This document shows, in pieces, positions 25,111 through 34,143 of a stretch of 38,054 bases of DNA. Positions within the stretch are counted from its first letter, which is position 1, and each line of letters starts with the position of its first letter. The notes beneath the pieces were generated by a model. The model was not told the DNA's origin. It ran no database searches and saw only the letters and a program-made list of their open reading frames with translations. This stretch comes from Clostridia bacterium. Its GTDB lineage: Bacteria; Bacillota; Clostridia; Christensenellales; Pumilibacteraceae. Location of the stretch: positions 1 through 38,054 of the forward strand of contig CAAGAW010000041.1 of NCBI GenBank assembly GCA_900767465.1, read 5' to 3'. The position numbers and the translations under genes are program-made.

Positions 25111-25940
25111 ACCGTACCCTCCCCGATTTCGGCGCGGGCGGGATCGAGTCCGTAACGCGTAAGAACGTCCGCTACGAATCCGTCGCTGCGCATTTCCGCG
25201 AGCGCGGCGGTTAATTTCTCCGCGAGCCCGTCGCTCCTGCCGCGAGCGAACGCGACGCCGAGATTTACCGAAAGCAAGGTTTCGTCCAGAATTCTGAACC
25301 GCGACGAATCGGCGTGTTCGGCACCCGTCTTCATAAATTCGAGAACAGCGGTTTCGTGACCGGCAATCGCGTCCACGTAGCCTTTGCGCAGCGCGGCGAA
25401 AACGAGCGTCATATTCGAATAGCAATAGAGTTCGTCAATATCCTCGCGCTTCGAGAAAATCTCGTCCGGTTTGGAGGCTATCTGAACGCCCACCCGCTTG
25501 CCGGCAAGATCTGCGAGCGTTTTTATATCGCTGTTTTTCTCGACTCCGACGACCTGCCGCGAAGTCATGTACGGTCCCGCCCAGAGGTATTTGTCCTCTC
25601 TGCCGGTCATCGAAAAACTGCCCCAGAGACAATCCGCTTCGCCGCGGGCGAGAACGTCGTCTTTTTCCGTCCAGCGGATACGGACGAATTTCGCCTTGTA
25701 ACCCATGCGGCGGCAAGCCTCGACAGCGAGTTCGACGTCGATGCCGGCGTATTCTCCCGACTCGCCTACGTAAAAATACGGTTGATATTCGTCGCTTGCG
25801 ATCGTTAAAACCGGAAGCGCGTTTTCGTCCGACGGCGCCCTGCCGCAACCGAAAACGCCCGCGGTAAAAAACGCCGCGAGCATTATCGCGGCTAAACCCG
25901 CCGTAATTCTTTTCAGTTTGTTTGTAATAAAGTCCGTCAT
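25107..25940 (-). CDS. Solute-binding lipoprotein (family 3, amino-acid type)
   Basis: This is a 277-residue extracellular lipoprotein. The signal peptide ends in a lipobox-like GVFGC with lipidated Cys32. The family 3 fold shows in VLTIASDEYQPYFYVGESGE, YAGIDVELAVEACRRMGYKA, then KTLADLAGKRVGVQ and the C-terminal lobe with LNLGVAFARGR. Ligands are usually polar amino acids. No permease or ABC ATPase gene is nearby, and its stop overlaps the start of the histidine kinase gene. It is therefore more likely a sensor accessory than a transporter part. It follows the GGDEF/HD-GYP gene by 25 bases. Confidence 0.9.
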   Translation of the reverse strand: MTDFITNKLKRITAGLAAIMLAAFFTAGVFGCGRAPSDENALPVLTIASDEYQPYFYVGESGEYAGIDVELAVEACRRMGYKAKFVRIRWTEKDDVLARGEADCLWGSFSMTGREDKYLWAGPYMTSRQVVGVEKNSDIKTLADLAGKRVGVQIASKPDEIFSKREDIDELYCYSNMTLVFAALRKGYVDAIAGHETAVLEFMKTGAEHADSSRFRILDETLLSVNLGVAFARGRSDGLAEKLTAALAEMRSDGFVADVLTRYGLDPARAEIGEGTV

Positions 25941-25965
25941 TTTCCGGTTTTTCAGTCAGAATCGC

Positions 25966-27885
25966 TCAAAAAGCGACCCCCCCCGCTATTTCGTCCGCTA
26001 TCTCGGCGAAACATTCGAGCAGCAACGGATTAAACGCTCCGCATTCGCCGCCCATTATCATTTTGACGGCGGTGTCGTGATCGTACGCGTCCTTGTATAC
26101 CCGTTTGCTTACCAGCGCGTCGTACACGTCCGCAATGGATACTATTTGCGCGCTGATCGGGATTTCGTCGCCCTTAAGTCCGTCCGGATAACCTTTGCCG
26201 TCCCAGCGTTCGTGATGCGAACGACATATACGGCAAGCGTAAGCGATAAGTTTCTCTCCCTGATAAATCCCGAGTTTTCTGAGCATGCTTTCGCCGATAA
26301 CCGTATGAGTTTTCATAATATCGAACTCTTCCGGAGTAAGACGGCCGGGCTTGTTGAGAATCTTCTCGTCGATGCAGATTTTGCCGATGTCGTGAAGCGC
26401 GGAGGCCGTGGAAATAAGAAAACGATCGCGTTTTTCCAGTCCGTACCGATCGGTTTTTTCCATAAGTTTGTCGATCAGAAGTCCGGACAGGTTGTACATG
26501 TGTACGACGTGCATACCGCTTTCGCCGTTACGGAACTCGACGATCTGGCTTAGTATGCTTATCATCATACGATTGTTTTTCTCGCGCTCGAAAATCTGAT
26601 CCGTGACCATAGATACGAGTCTGCGTTGCCTGATATTCGTTCTTATAACGTTAAAAATCTTGCGGTAAACGACGTTCGCGTCAAACGGACGACGGATATA
26701 ATCGGCTACGTTCATATCGTAAGCGCGGCGTACGGATTCGGATGATTCGTCGCCGGTTATTACGATAACCGGAACGTCCTCGCTGAGCCCTTTGTCGTTC
26801 ATATACTCGAGTACGTCGTACCCGTCGGGCTTGGGCATAATAAGGTCGAGCAGCACGACGTTGATTTCTTTGCCGCGTCTGTCGAGAATCCCGATCGCCT
26901 CGTTGCCGTCCGACGCTTCGAGAATCTCGAAGTTTCCTCCGAGAACGTGTACGAGCAACTCGCGGTTGAACGCCGAATCGTCCGCTATAAGTACGGTGAT
27001 TGCCTTGTCGGAAGCGTCGTCGCTTAAAATTTCCGTGTCGGTAACGATCGTGTTTTTGGTGCGTTTTGCGAAGTACATAAGTCTGTCCGCGTTCGCGACC
27101 GCCTCTTCGATCGTTACGTTATGCGCTATCGTTCCGCCCATGCTGATTCCAAGTTCCGAAAAGAAAAGCCCGGGGACGTTTACTCTTTTTACGAGCCGAC
27201 GAAATTCGGTAAGGCGCGCGGCAAACTCCCGCTCGCCTGCCGCCTTGCACACGAACAAAAACTCGTCGCCGCCGTAGCGGACGAAGATTTCGTCGTTTCC
27301 GAGACACGACTCGACGGCGTTTGCGAACGAAACAAGCACCGCGTCGCCCGCCTTATGACCGTAAAGATCGTTATAAACCTTAAAGTCGTCGATGTCGAAC
27401 ATGGCGACGCCCACCCCGTCGAGAATCTCGCCGCTGTTAAGCATCTCGTCGTAATATCTGCGGTTAAGCGCGCCGGTAAGCGAATCTCTGTACGCCTTGT
27501 CGCCCGATTTTGCAATACTCGTTATCAGTTCGGCACTCGCGACGTCGACGAATTTCTCGTCGAATTTTTCTACCATTTCGATGACGTGCGGTTTGCCGTC
27601 TATTTCGACGTAGCGCGAAATAACGCAGAACGCCTCGTCGCCGCACAATTCAATCTTGTTTTTTTGCGTCTTTCCGGCGAGCGCTTTTGCCGAAACGCAG
27701 TTTTCGCACGGAGACGGCTTTTTCCATATTTCGTAACAGGCGCACGACCCGTTTTTGGCATCGCCCGCCTTTTTGCCTCCGCACACTTCGTCCGCCGACA
27801 AAACGCGCACTACCGAGAATATTTGTCTGAGTTTTTCGACCTCTTTTTCCGCCTGAGCCGCGGTTAAAACGGGGTAAGTCGCCAT
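25966..27885 (-). CDS. c-di-GMP enzyme: Cys-rich PAS-like - GGDEF - receiver - HD-GYP
   Basis: The 639-residue soluble protein joins opposite activities. Residues 1-115 form a PAS-like domain with many cysteines (C35, C48, C50, C60, C63, C81, C87; PCENC). GGDEF domain: FDIDDFKVYND and intact RYGGDEF at 205-209, with no clear inhibitory RxxD site. Receiver: DD at 302-303 and phosphorylatable Asp347 in LLDLIMPKPDG. HD-GYP: HDIGK at 498-502 and HHERWDGKGYP near 557-567. It can thus probably make and degrade c-di-GMP, switched by phosphorylation. It starts the operon with the lipoprotein, hybrid kinase and HPt, which would supply the phosphate. GGAGG lies eight bases before ATG. Confidence 0.93.
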   Translation of the reverse strand: MATYPVLTAAQAEKEVEKLRQIFSVVRVLSADEVCGGKKAGDAKNGSCACYEIWKKPSPCENCVSAKALAGKTQKNKIELCGDEAFCVISRYVEIDGKPHVIEMVEKFDEKFVDVASAELITSIAKSGDKAYRDSLTGALNRRYYDEMLNSGEILDGVGVAMFDIDDFKVYNDLYGHKAGDAVLVSFANAVESCLGNDEIFVRYGGDEFLFVCKAAGEREFAARLTEFRRLVKRVNVPGLFFSELGISMGGTIAHNVTIEEAVANADRLMYFAKRTKNTIVTDTEILSDDASDKAITVLIADDSAFNRELLVHVLGGNFEILEASDGNEAIGILDRRGKEINVVLLDLIMPKPDGYDVLEYMNDKGLSEDVPVIVITGDESSESVRRAYDMNVADYIRRPFDANVVYRKIFNVIRTNIRQRRLVSMVTDQIFEREKNNRMMISILSQIVEFRNGESGMHVVHMYNLSGLLIDKLMEKTDRYGLEKRDRFLISTASALHDIGKICIDEKILNKPGRLTPEEFDIMKTHTVIGESMLRKLGIYQGEKLIAYACRICRSHHERWDGKGYPDGLKGDEIPISAQIVSIADVYDALVSKRVYKDAYDHDTAVKMIMGGECGAFNPLLLECFAEIADEIAGGVAF

Positions 27886-27929
27886 GTGGAGACCTCCGGT
27901 TCGACGTATTTTTCATCCTTCCGTAGTCT

Positions 27930-27958
27930 ATTATAGCACTACGACCGCACGAAATCAA
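27930..27958 (-). promoter_or_regulatory. Promoter of the GGDEF/HD-GYP - kinase - HPt operon
   Basis: TTGATT - 17 bases - TATAAT on the minus strand, 45 bases before the start. It separates this operon from the EAL gene upstream. Confidence 0.85.
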
Positions 27959-28032
27959 GCAAAGACGGACGAAAACCGCAAATTTCGCGCATGTTCCACC
28001 CCTCTTTCATACCCCGTATCGTTTATCCGCGG

Positions 28033-30312
28033 CTACTCGGCCGTCGAATCGATAAACTCGCAGTAGTCCGCGTATTTCATGGGCTTTGCGAAATAGAAGC
28101 CCTGAATGACGTCGCACCCGAGGGCGGCGAGCCTCTCGAAGTCCGCTTTCGTCTCCACGCCTTCCTGCGTGACCTTGACTCCCATTTTTTTGACGACGCC
28201 GATAACGCTTTCGAGAATCATCTGATCGCGTTCGGCGGAAATTCCCGTGCCGATAAAGAACTTGTCGAGTTTTATCTCGTCCATATCTATGACTTTCAGA
28301 ACGTTATACGACGAATACCCCGTACCGAAGTCGTCGAGCGAACAGTTGAATCCGTATTCGTGCAGTTTTGCGACCGTTTCGGAAAGATACTCGTAATTTT
28401 CGTACGCAAAACTTTCGGTGAATTCGAGCGTGACGAAGCCGTTTTTGACTCCGAACTTGTTTTTGATCCGCGCGTAATATTCCAGAAAGTCCGGTCGCGT
28501 CGCGGTTACGCGCGAAACGTTGACCGACACGGGATACACGACCTTGCGCGCCTTGACGCGGGCGGCGATGTTCTCGCACGCCTTGAAAAACACGAAACGG
28601 TCGAGCTTGTCGATAAATCCGTTTTCCTCGAACACCGGCAAAAACTCGGCGGGCGCGCGGTACTTGTCGATCTGCGGATCGAACCACCTTACAAGCACCT
28701 CGCTGCCGTCCACGCATTTGTTGGCGATATTGAACTTGGGCTGATAGAAAAGGTGGAATTCGCTGTCGCGCAACGCCGCGTCCATTTTTCCCTCGATTTC
28801 GGCTTTGCGGACGTGCCCCTTTTTGATAAGGTCGGAATAGTAGTTGTACGAAACCGCTCCGCTTATATCCGCCGCCCAGTTGCGGACGACGTAAGTCTTG
28901 TCGACGATCATCGTCGGCGTTTCTTTCGCGGTGCGGTCGATCTCGTAAATGTTGAACGATACGACTATTTTGTACTCGCCCGGGTCTATCCCGTCAAACG
29001 CCGCCACCCGACGATAGATCTCCTCGAGCCGCGCGGTAAGAGCCTTGCGATCCTTGTAGTGAAGCAGCAGCGCGAACTCTCCCTCTTCGTGATACGCGTA
29101 CGTCTCGCCGGTGAGAAGCGCGTTGCGATAAATTTTTTCGGCGTGAACTAAAAGCGCGTCCGCTATCTCTTCGCCGTAACGCTCGTTGACGTACGTAAAG
29201 TTTCTTATTTTCGCGATTATCGAAGCGAACTGCGTGGTTTTGTTGCGGGATAAAACGCCGCTTATATCCCGCTTGAATTTCATCATCGTAGGGCATTTGA
29301 GTTTCTGGTCGAACGCCGCAAGTTCGAAAATCTTGCGGTTGGTGCGCACCCTGCCGATTACGACGATAAGACTCAGCGCCGCCAGCAGCGCGAAGAACAC
29401 GATAAGCGATCCCCATATCGTCTCTACGGTGTTATAACCCACGCCGTAAACCGATTCTATTCTGTATGCGGACAAAATCGTGATTCTCGCCTCGTCCGAC
29501 GCGGTCGGAGTTACGGTAAAAACGTGTTTTTCGCCGTTTATGGTCGCTGCGGCGCCGTATTTTACTCCCGCGCTCACCGCGGCGGAAAGCGGGTCGTAAA
29601 CGCTTTGATCGGTTACCGTCCGCTTTAAAAATCCGTTTTGAATCGGTTCGGGGCCGATTTCCGGAACGGCGGTGACGGAACGCGAATCTATTACTCTGCC
29701 GTCGTGCTTGAGAAGAAGCACGTATTCGGGCTTGGATACGAACTCGGGTGCGGAGGCGTCGAACTTTCCGAGCGAATCGAGCGAGATTATCGCGCGGTCG
29801 TACACGAACGCGAAACGGTCGATCGTAAGCGCGTTTACGTCCGCGGAAACGGCCACCGCCATTATCGATCCGTCGTACTGGAATACGGACGAGAGAATCG
29901 TACCCGTTTTTTCGCCGGCAGCCGTGATTTCGGAATCGGGCGACGTTATGGGGAACAGTTGCGAATCGTACGCTTTTCCGTCCGCATAAACCACGAGATC
30001 GACGAACTTGTTGTTGCGCGGAATATAGTATGCGCGCGCCGAACGGATAAGCTGCTCCTCGTCCGCCTCGCTTACGCACTCGGACAGTTTCTTCGCGAAA
30101 AAGTCCGCTTCGTTTTTAAGTAAAGTAATATCGGCGTTTACGCGCGCGACCTGTTCGGACGAATAGAACTGAGCCCGCTCGACCGCCTGCGCTTCCACTC
30201 CGCGCGAGTAGTCGTTTCCTACGGCTAAAATATTGACGAAAAAGCCTAAACACACGATGATTATCATCGCGAATATCGTTTCTTTGCCGTATTTGCGGAA
30301 AAATTCTTTCAT
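28033..30312 (-). CDS. Membrane c-di-GMP phosphodiesterase (CACHE-like - degenerate GGDEF - EAL)
   Basis: The 759-residue protein has transmembrane helices near 13-31 and 299-320 around a large extracytoplasmic sensor. A degenerate GGDEF domain follows, with HEEGEF at 408-413 in place of GGDEF, so it is not expected to make c-di-GMP. The EAL domain looks active: EVL (Glu538) for EAL, NVSR, LEFTES (Glu630), DDFGTGYSS at 660-668, Lys681, and EGVE at 717-720. It should hydrolyse c-di-GMP in response to an outside signal. It lies 21 bases after a SipW-type peptidase gene, with GAGAGGACGGGT before ATG, placing it in the ATPase/peptidase operon. Confidence 0.93.
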   Translation of the reverse strand: MKEFFRKYGKETIFAMIIIVCLGFFVNILAVGNDYSRGVEAQAVERAQFYSSEQVARVNADITLLKNEADFFAKKLSECVSEADEEQLIRSARAYYIPRNNKFVDLVVYADGKAYDSQLFPITSPDSEITAAGEKTGTILSSVFQYDGSIMAVAVSADVNALTIDRFAFVYDRAIISLDSLGKFDASAPEFVSKPEYVLLLKHDGRVIDSRSVTAVPEIGPEPIQNGFLKRTVTDQSVYDPLSAAVSAGVKYGAAATINGEKHVFTVTPTASDEARITILSAYRIESVYGVGYNTVETIWGSLIVFFALLAALSLIVVIGRVRTNRKIFELAAFDQKLKCPTMMKFKRDISGVLSRNKTTQFASIIAKIRNFTYVNERYGEEIADALLVHAEKIYRNALLTGETYAYHEEGEFALLLHYKDRKALTARLEEIYRRVAAFDGIDPGEYKIVVSFNIYEIDRTAKETPTMIVDKTYVVRNWAADISGAVSYNYYSDLIKKGHVRKAEIEGKMDAALRDSEFHLFYQPKFNIANKCVDGSEVLVRWFDPQIDKYRAPAEFLPVFEENGFIDKLDRFVFFKACENIAARVKARKVVYPVSVNVSRVTATRPDFLEYYARIKNKFGVKNGFVTLEFTESFAYENYEYLSETVAKLHEYGFNCSLDDFGTGYSSYNVLKVIDMDEIKLDKFFIGTGISAERDQMILESVIGVVKKMGVKVTQEGVETKADFERLAALGCDVIQGFYFAKPMKYADYCEFIDSTAE

Positions 30313-30333
30313 ACCCGTCCTCTCGGCGCGTCG

Positions 30334-30939
30334 TTACGTCGTACCGTTTAAGTCTTTTTTGTTGTCGGCGACGGGTTTTACTCCGTCGGCTTGTTTATCG
30401 TCCGCCGCTTTAAGTCCTCTGATTATCTCGGGGACGTAAACGCACCCCGCGCCGAGAACGAACACGCCTATTATTATCCACAGCCCTGCCTTCGAGAGCA
30501 GAATCCGTCCCAGAACCGACGCCGCGGGCAGGTTTTTTACGTACACCGCCACGACTTCGTCCGGTCTGACGACGCGCTTATCCTCGACTGCGAGCGCGCT
30601 GTCGCCTTTGGTTACGAAGCCCTCGTCCGTAACCCCTATTACGCGATGAGTTACGAGGCTCCCGTACACTTCGAGGCTTTCGTCGCGGCAAACGAACGTG
30701 ATTACGTCGCCTTCCTTTATCCCGTCGGACGCGCGCTTGCACAAAACGTAACTTTCGGTCGGAATCGTCGGTTCCATACTGCCCGTCCGCACCCACATAC
30801 ACGTGTAGCCGAACAGAAAAACCGGCTTGCTTTTCGAGCGCGAAAGGAACGCGCCCGCGGCAAAGAGAACCGCCGCAACTACTATCGCGATCCATATAAC
30901 GACCGGAATCACCGGCGATCTTTTTCTCGTTTCGTTCAT
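30334..30939 (-). CDS. sipW: SipW-type signal peptidase I (first paralogue)
   Basis: This membrane peptidase removes signal peptides from matrix proteins of the TasA/camelysin type. The 201 residues hold an N-terminal helix (about 9-31), nucleophile Ser54 in RTGSMEPTIP, His98 in VTHRV in place of the lysine of ordinary bacterial enzymes, and KGD with Asp113. This Ser-His-Asp pattern marks the SipW/eukaryotic-type group. A second helix lies near 150-172, with a charged tail of about 25 residues. ATG at 30939 overlaps the stop of the large upstream gene (ATGA), so it is translationally coupled. Confidence 0.9.
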   Translation of the reverse strand: MNETRKRSPVIPVVIWIAIVVAAVLFAAGAFLSRSKSKPVFLFGYTCMWVRTGSMEPTIPTESYVLCKRASDGIKEGDVITFVCRDESLEVYGSLVTHRVIGVTDEGFVTKGDSALAVEDKRVVRPDEVVAVYVKNLPAASVLGRILLSKAGLWIIIGVFVLGAGCVYVPEIIRGLKAADDKQADGVKPVADNKKDLNGTT

Positions 30940-33900
30940 TTTTTTCTGCCTCTGAGTTTTTCGATAAGCCACGAAACGACCCCCTTTCTGTCGGCCTTTT
31001 CTTTAGGCTCGGAAACCTCTTTTTCGTCGTCGAAAAACGAATCCGCTTTATCGAGTCCGTACTCGGTCGGGCGGGAATATTCGCGCTCGTGACGGCGCGC
31101 CTTTTCGGCAAGCAACTCTGCCCGCGCCGCAGCCTTTTCCGTTTCGGTCGGTTCCGTTTTTCCGTGGTCGGCGGAGTCGGTTACCTTTGCCGCCGCGTCG
31201 TGATTTTGCGCATACGTATCGTCGTTTTCGTTGCCCGGGGCTTCTTTTCCCGCTTTAAGCGAAACGATGTATTTTTTCGTTCCGTCCGCGATTATAAGCC
31301 CGCGGGCGATCAACTCTTCGACCGGCGAGGCAGGGTAATCGGCGGGTGACACGACCGCGCTCGGTTTTTCGGTTTTTCCGAGTCCTTCCGTGCGCGCGTA
31401 AAACTCGGCGACGCTTTTTGCGTAAAGCAGCGTACGATCGGATTTTACCCTTATCATCGTCGGAACGTCGTCGAATCTGCCGCCCTGCGGCACGGACTCG
31501 GCTTTGAACCGTTCGGGAACTACTGACGGATCGACGGCAAAGAACGCGCAGATCGTGTTGCCGCGGACGGAGAGTTTTGCCATTACTTTTTTGTTCGCCT
31601 TGAACGTGCATGCCGACCGGCCGAACCTCATCTTTACGCCCTCGTAACCGAGCAACGCGTTTGCAAGATCGGCAAACCTCGCCTTTACGGCGTCGGGCGC
31701 AAGAATGATTTTCGCGAGGAAAGTCTTTCTGTACCGCACCTCTTCGGCGGGCGCGGACGGTTTTTCGTCCTGCGGTCGGTTTTCGGCGAAATCATCGTAA
31801 ATTCCGCCCTTCTCTTCTATAGTAGCGGCGGCTTCCGCTTCGGGATCGAGTCCGAGGTCGAGCGGCGGCTCGTAATCGCTTGTAACGTCTTTTTTTTCGT
31901 CGGTATTTTTCACTGTTTCCTCTCTTATTTGTTCGGAGTCGATTACTTTTGCAGGTTGTGTATCTATGTTTTCGGTGACGACGCGCGGTGAAAATCCGAC
32001 GTCGTCCGATCGTTGCGCGACCGGCTCGGATTGCGTTTTTTCCACACCCGTAAGCGCGGTTTTGAGCAACAGCGTGCCGAGGGTCGCGTGCGCGTGCGCG
32101 TCGCGCACGGCGGTTTCTTCGGGCTCGAAGAACTTTTCGGAAATCGTGAATCCTTCGCCCTCGTCCTCGTACGAATTTATAAGTTCCCACAGTTCGAGAC
32201 ACTGACGGAAGTACTTGTTTTTCATTATCGCGTTGGTGCGCGCCACGGGCGGATACACGAACGCGTTGCCCATTTCGCGGGCAAAAGCGGAATTCCGGTA
32301 AGTCGCGATAACGTCGCGGACGGCGCAAAGTCTGCGCCATAATTCGGTTCCGCGAACAGCTTTGCCCACGTCTTTCCCCTCGTACGGCTCGCTGAGTTCG
32401 AGGCTGATTTTTATCCTGCCGCGAAGTTCGCCGAGGTTGAACACGTCGGTAAGCGCGACGGTGCGGGATTTTTCGTCCGCGCCGTACTTCCTGCCCGCTT
32501 CGTACCGCGTTCCGACAAACGAGTCGAGCCGCGCCAGAAGCGTATTTAAGAATTTGTTTTCGTAAGTTTCGATCGAGTCGTCGCGGAAAACGTTGAGGAT
32601 CTTGGTCGGGGTAATCTCGCCGTCTTCGGTAACGGTTATGTAGTCGGCGTGGCGACCGAGGTGCTGAACCGACCTTCCGGTTATCTTTTTGGTAAGTTCG
32701 ATGGGGAGAACTTCTTCGGTTTCGCGGATATGGTGGCTCGGATTGCGGACGAGCGAATCTATCGCGGGCAAACAGTCCTCTATCGCCTTTATCCACTTTT
32801 CGTCGAGTCCGCGGAAAGCCGTTTTTTCGCTCGACTCGACGGTTGCGATCCCGTCCGAAAGCGCGGACTTTATCTCGCCGAAAACGTCGTGACGACCGAA
32901 CAGTTCTTCGAGCGTTTTAACCGCGTCGTCGTACGCTTTTTGCGGAGTTTTAGAACGCGAAAAGGCGTCGTCTGCCTCTTCTTCCGTCGCAAATTCGTCG
33001 GTACGGTCGTCCGTTTTTTCGACGTCCGGCTGCTCGTCCTCGCCGCGTTTTATCGGTCGGATAAGCCCGCGGTCAAGCAGTTGCGCGTCGGTGTAAAACG
33101 GGAAGTCTGCCGCTTTTACTCCGGGCGGGGGCGGGTCGAGGCGGGTAAGTCCGCACCTCGCCGAAATCTCGTCGATAAGCGATAAAACTTTACGGAGCGC
33201 ACCGTCGCTTTTTATCCTGAACATCGCGGGGGTGCGGGCGAATTTTTTGGACGAAGAAACGTCTTTCGGCTTGTATTTGCCGTCCGACGACGCCGGATCG
33301 ACGGCGAGATAAACGCAAAGCGTTTTGCCGCGGATCGCCGCAGCCGCGAGTTTTTCTCTGCCCGCCGTAAAGTTTGCAGACGACCACGAAACGCGCGCCT
33401 TTACCTTTTTATAAGCCGAAAACGCGTTTACGATCGCGGCGTAATATTCTTTTACCTTGTCGTCCGCTGCCGAAAGTTTTGCCGAAAACGAACGCGAATA
33501 AGTTATATTCCGCGTCCACTCGGGTGCGGACGAGGACAAAACGGCGGCGTTACCCTCTTCGCCGAATCTTTTTGCGGGTCGGATAAGTCCGCGGGCGAGA
33601 AGTTCATCGTCGCCGTACTTCGGAAAATCGGTTGCGAGAACGGTTTCCGTGGGATCGTCGAGCAAAGTCAATCCGTGATTATCCGCAACCTTGTCTATAA
33701 CGGCGAGCGCGTTCTTTGCCGCGCCGTCGCTGCGGATTTTGAAAAGCGCGGGGGTGCGGGCGTATTTTTTGGACGAAGAAACGTCCGCGGGCGAGTACTT
33801 ACCGCCGAAATCGGACGGATCCGCCGCAACGTACAGCCGGAGCGTTTTTCCGCGCACGGTCAAAATCGCGAGACGGATTCTTCCTGCCGAAATCGCGGTC

Positions 33901-34097
33901 GCCGCCCAACCTCGGCGCGTTTTTACCTTTTTATAGGCCGAAAATCGGTTTACGAGGCTTGCGTAATACCCTTTGGTTTCGTCGGAGCAGACGGAAAGTT
34001 TCGCCGCGAACGATCTGTCGTAGCGAGCGATTATCCGTTTGTCGGTCGGAAAACTTTTTGTGTCCGTAAGCACGGTGTTTTCGGGTTTCTGCTCCAT
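30936..34097 (-). CDS. DUF2357-like protein with three copies of an unnamed module
   Basis: Function unknown. The 1053-residue protein has no signal peptide or membrane helix. A module of about 120 residues occurs three times (roughly 24-143, 198-317, 788-905). Shared elements are S-AYKKVK, GR/GKTL-YVA-DP, DVSSSKK-ARTPA and R-KSDGA. Each copy is followed about 25 residues later by ELLARGLI-RP. The centre (about 380-690) resembles DUF2357, the domain paired with McrB-like ATPases: NPSHHIRETEEVLPIEL, VQHLGRHADYI and ETYENKFLNTLLARL. The PD-(D/E)XK nuclease that usually follows DUF2357 is not seen; an acidic linker and the third module stand there. It lies 46 bases after the AAA+ gene. Confidence 0.75.
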   Translation of the reverse strand: MEQKPENTVLTDTKSFPTDKRIIARYDRSFAAKLSVCSDETKGYYASLVNRFSAYKKVKTRRGWAATAISAGRIRLAILTVRGKTLRLYVAADPSDFGGKYSPADVSSSKKYARTPALFKIRSDGAAKNALAVIDKVADNHGLTLLDDPTETVLATDFPKYGDDELLARGLIRPAKRFGEEGNAAVLSSSAPEWTRNITYSRSFSAKLSAADDKVKEYYAAIVNAFSAYKKVKARVSWSSANFTAGREKLAAAAIRGKTLCVYLAVDPASSDGKYKPKDVSSSKKFARTPAMFRIKSDGALRKVLSLIDEISARCGLTRLDPPPPGVKAADFPFYTDAQLLDRGLIRPIKRGEDEQPDVEKTDDRTDEFATEEEADDAFSRSKTPQKAYDDAVKTLEELFGRHDVFGEIKSALSDGIATVESSEKTAFRGLDEKWIKAIEDCLPAIDSLVRNPSHHIRETEEVLPIELTKKITGRSVQHLGRHADYITVTEDGEITPTKILNVFRDDSIETYENKFLNTLLARLDSFVGTRYEAGRKYGADEKSRTVALTDVFNLGELRGRIKISLELSEPYEGKDVGKAVRGTELWRRLCAVRDVIATYRNSAFAREMGNAFVYPPVARTNAIMKNKYFRQCLELWELINSYEDEGEGFTISEKFFEPEETAVRDAHAHATLGTLLLKTALTGVEKTQSEPVAQRSDDVGFSPRVVTENIDTQPAKVIDSEQIREETVKNTDEKKDVTSDYEPPLDLGLDPEAEAAATIEEKGGIYDDFAENRPQDEKPSAPAEEVRYRKTFLAKIILAPDAVKARFADLANALLGYEGVKMRFGRSACTFKANKKVMAKLSVRGNTICAFFAVDPSVVPERFKAESVPQGGRFDDVPTMIRVKSDRTLLYAKSVAEFYARTEGLGKTEKPSAVVSPADYPASPVEELIARGLIIADGTKKYIVSLKAGKEAPGNENDDTYAQNHDAAAKVTDSADHGKTEPTETEKAAARAELLAEKARRHEREYSRPTEYGLDKADSFFDDEKEVSEPKEKADRKGVVSWLIEKLRGRKK

Positions 34098-34143
34098 TTT
34101 TCAGCCTCGTTTGTTGTTCGGTCGGGTTGCCGATCGATTTGGC

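Noticed and set aside
25107..25940. Amino-acid ABC transporter component
   Set aside because: The binding protein is genuine, but no permease or ATPase gene lies near, and its stop overlaps the start of a sensor kinase gene. A sensory role is more likely.
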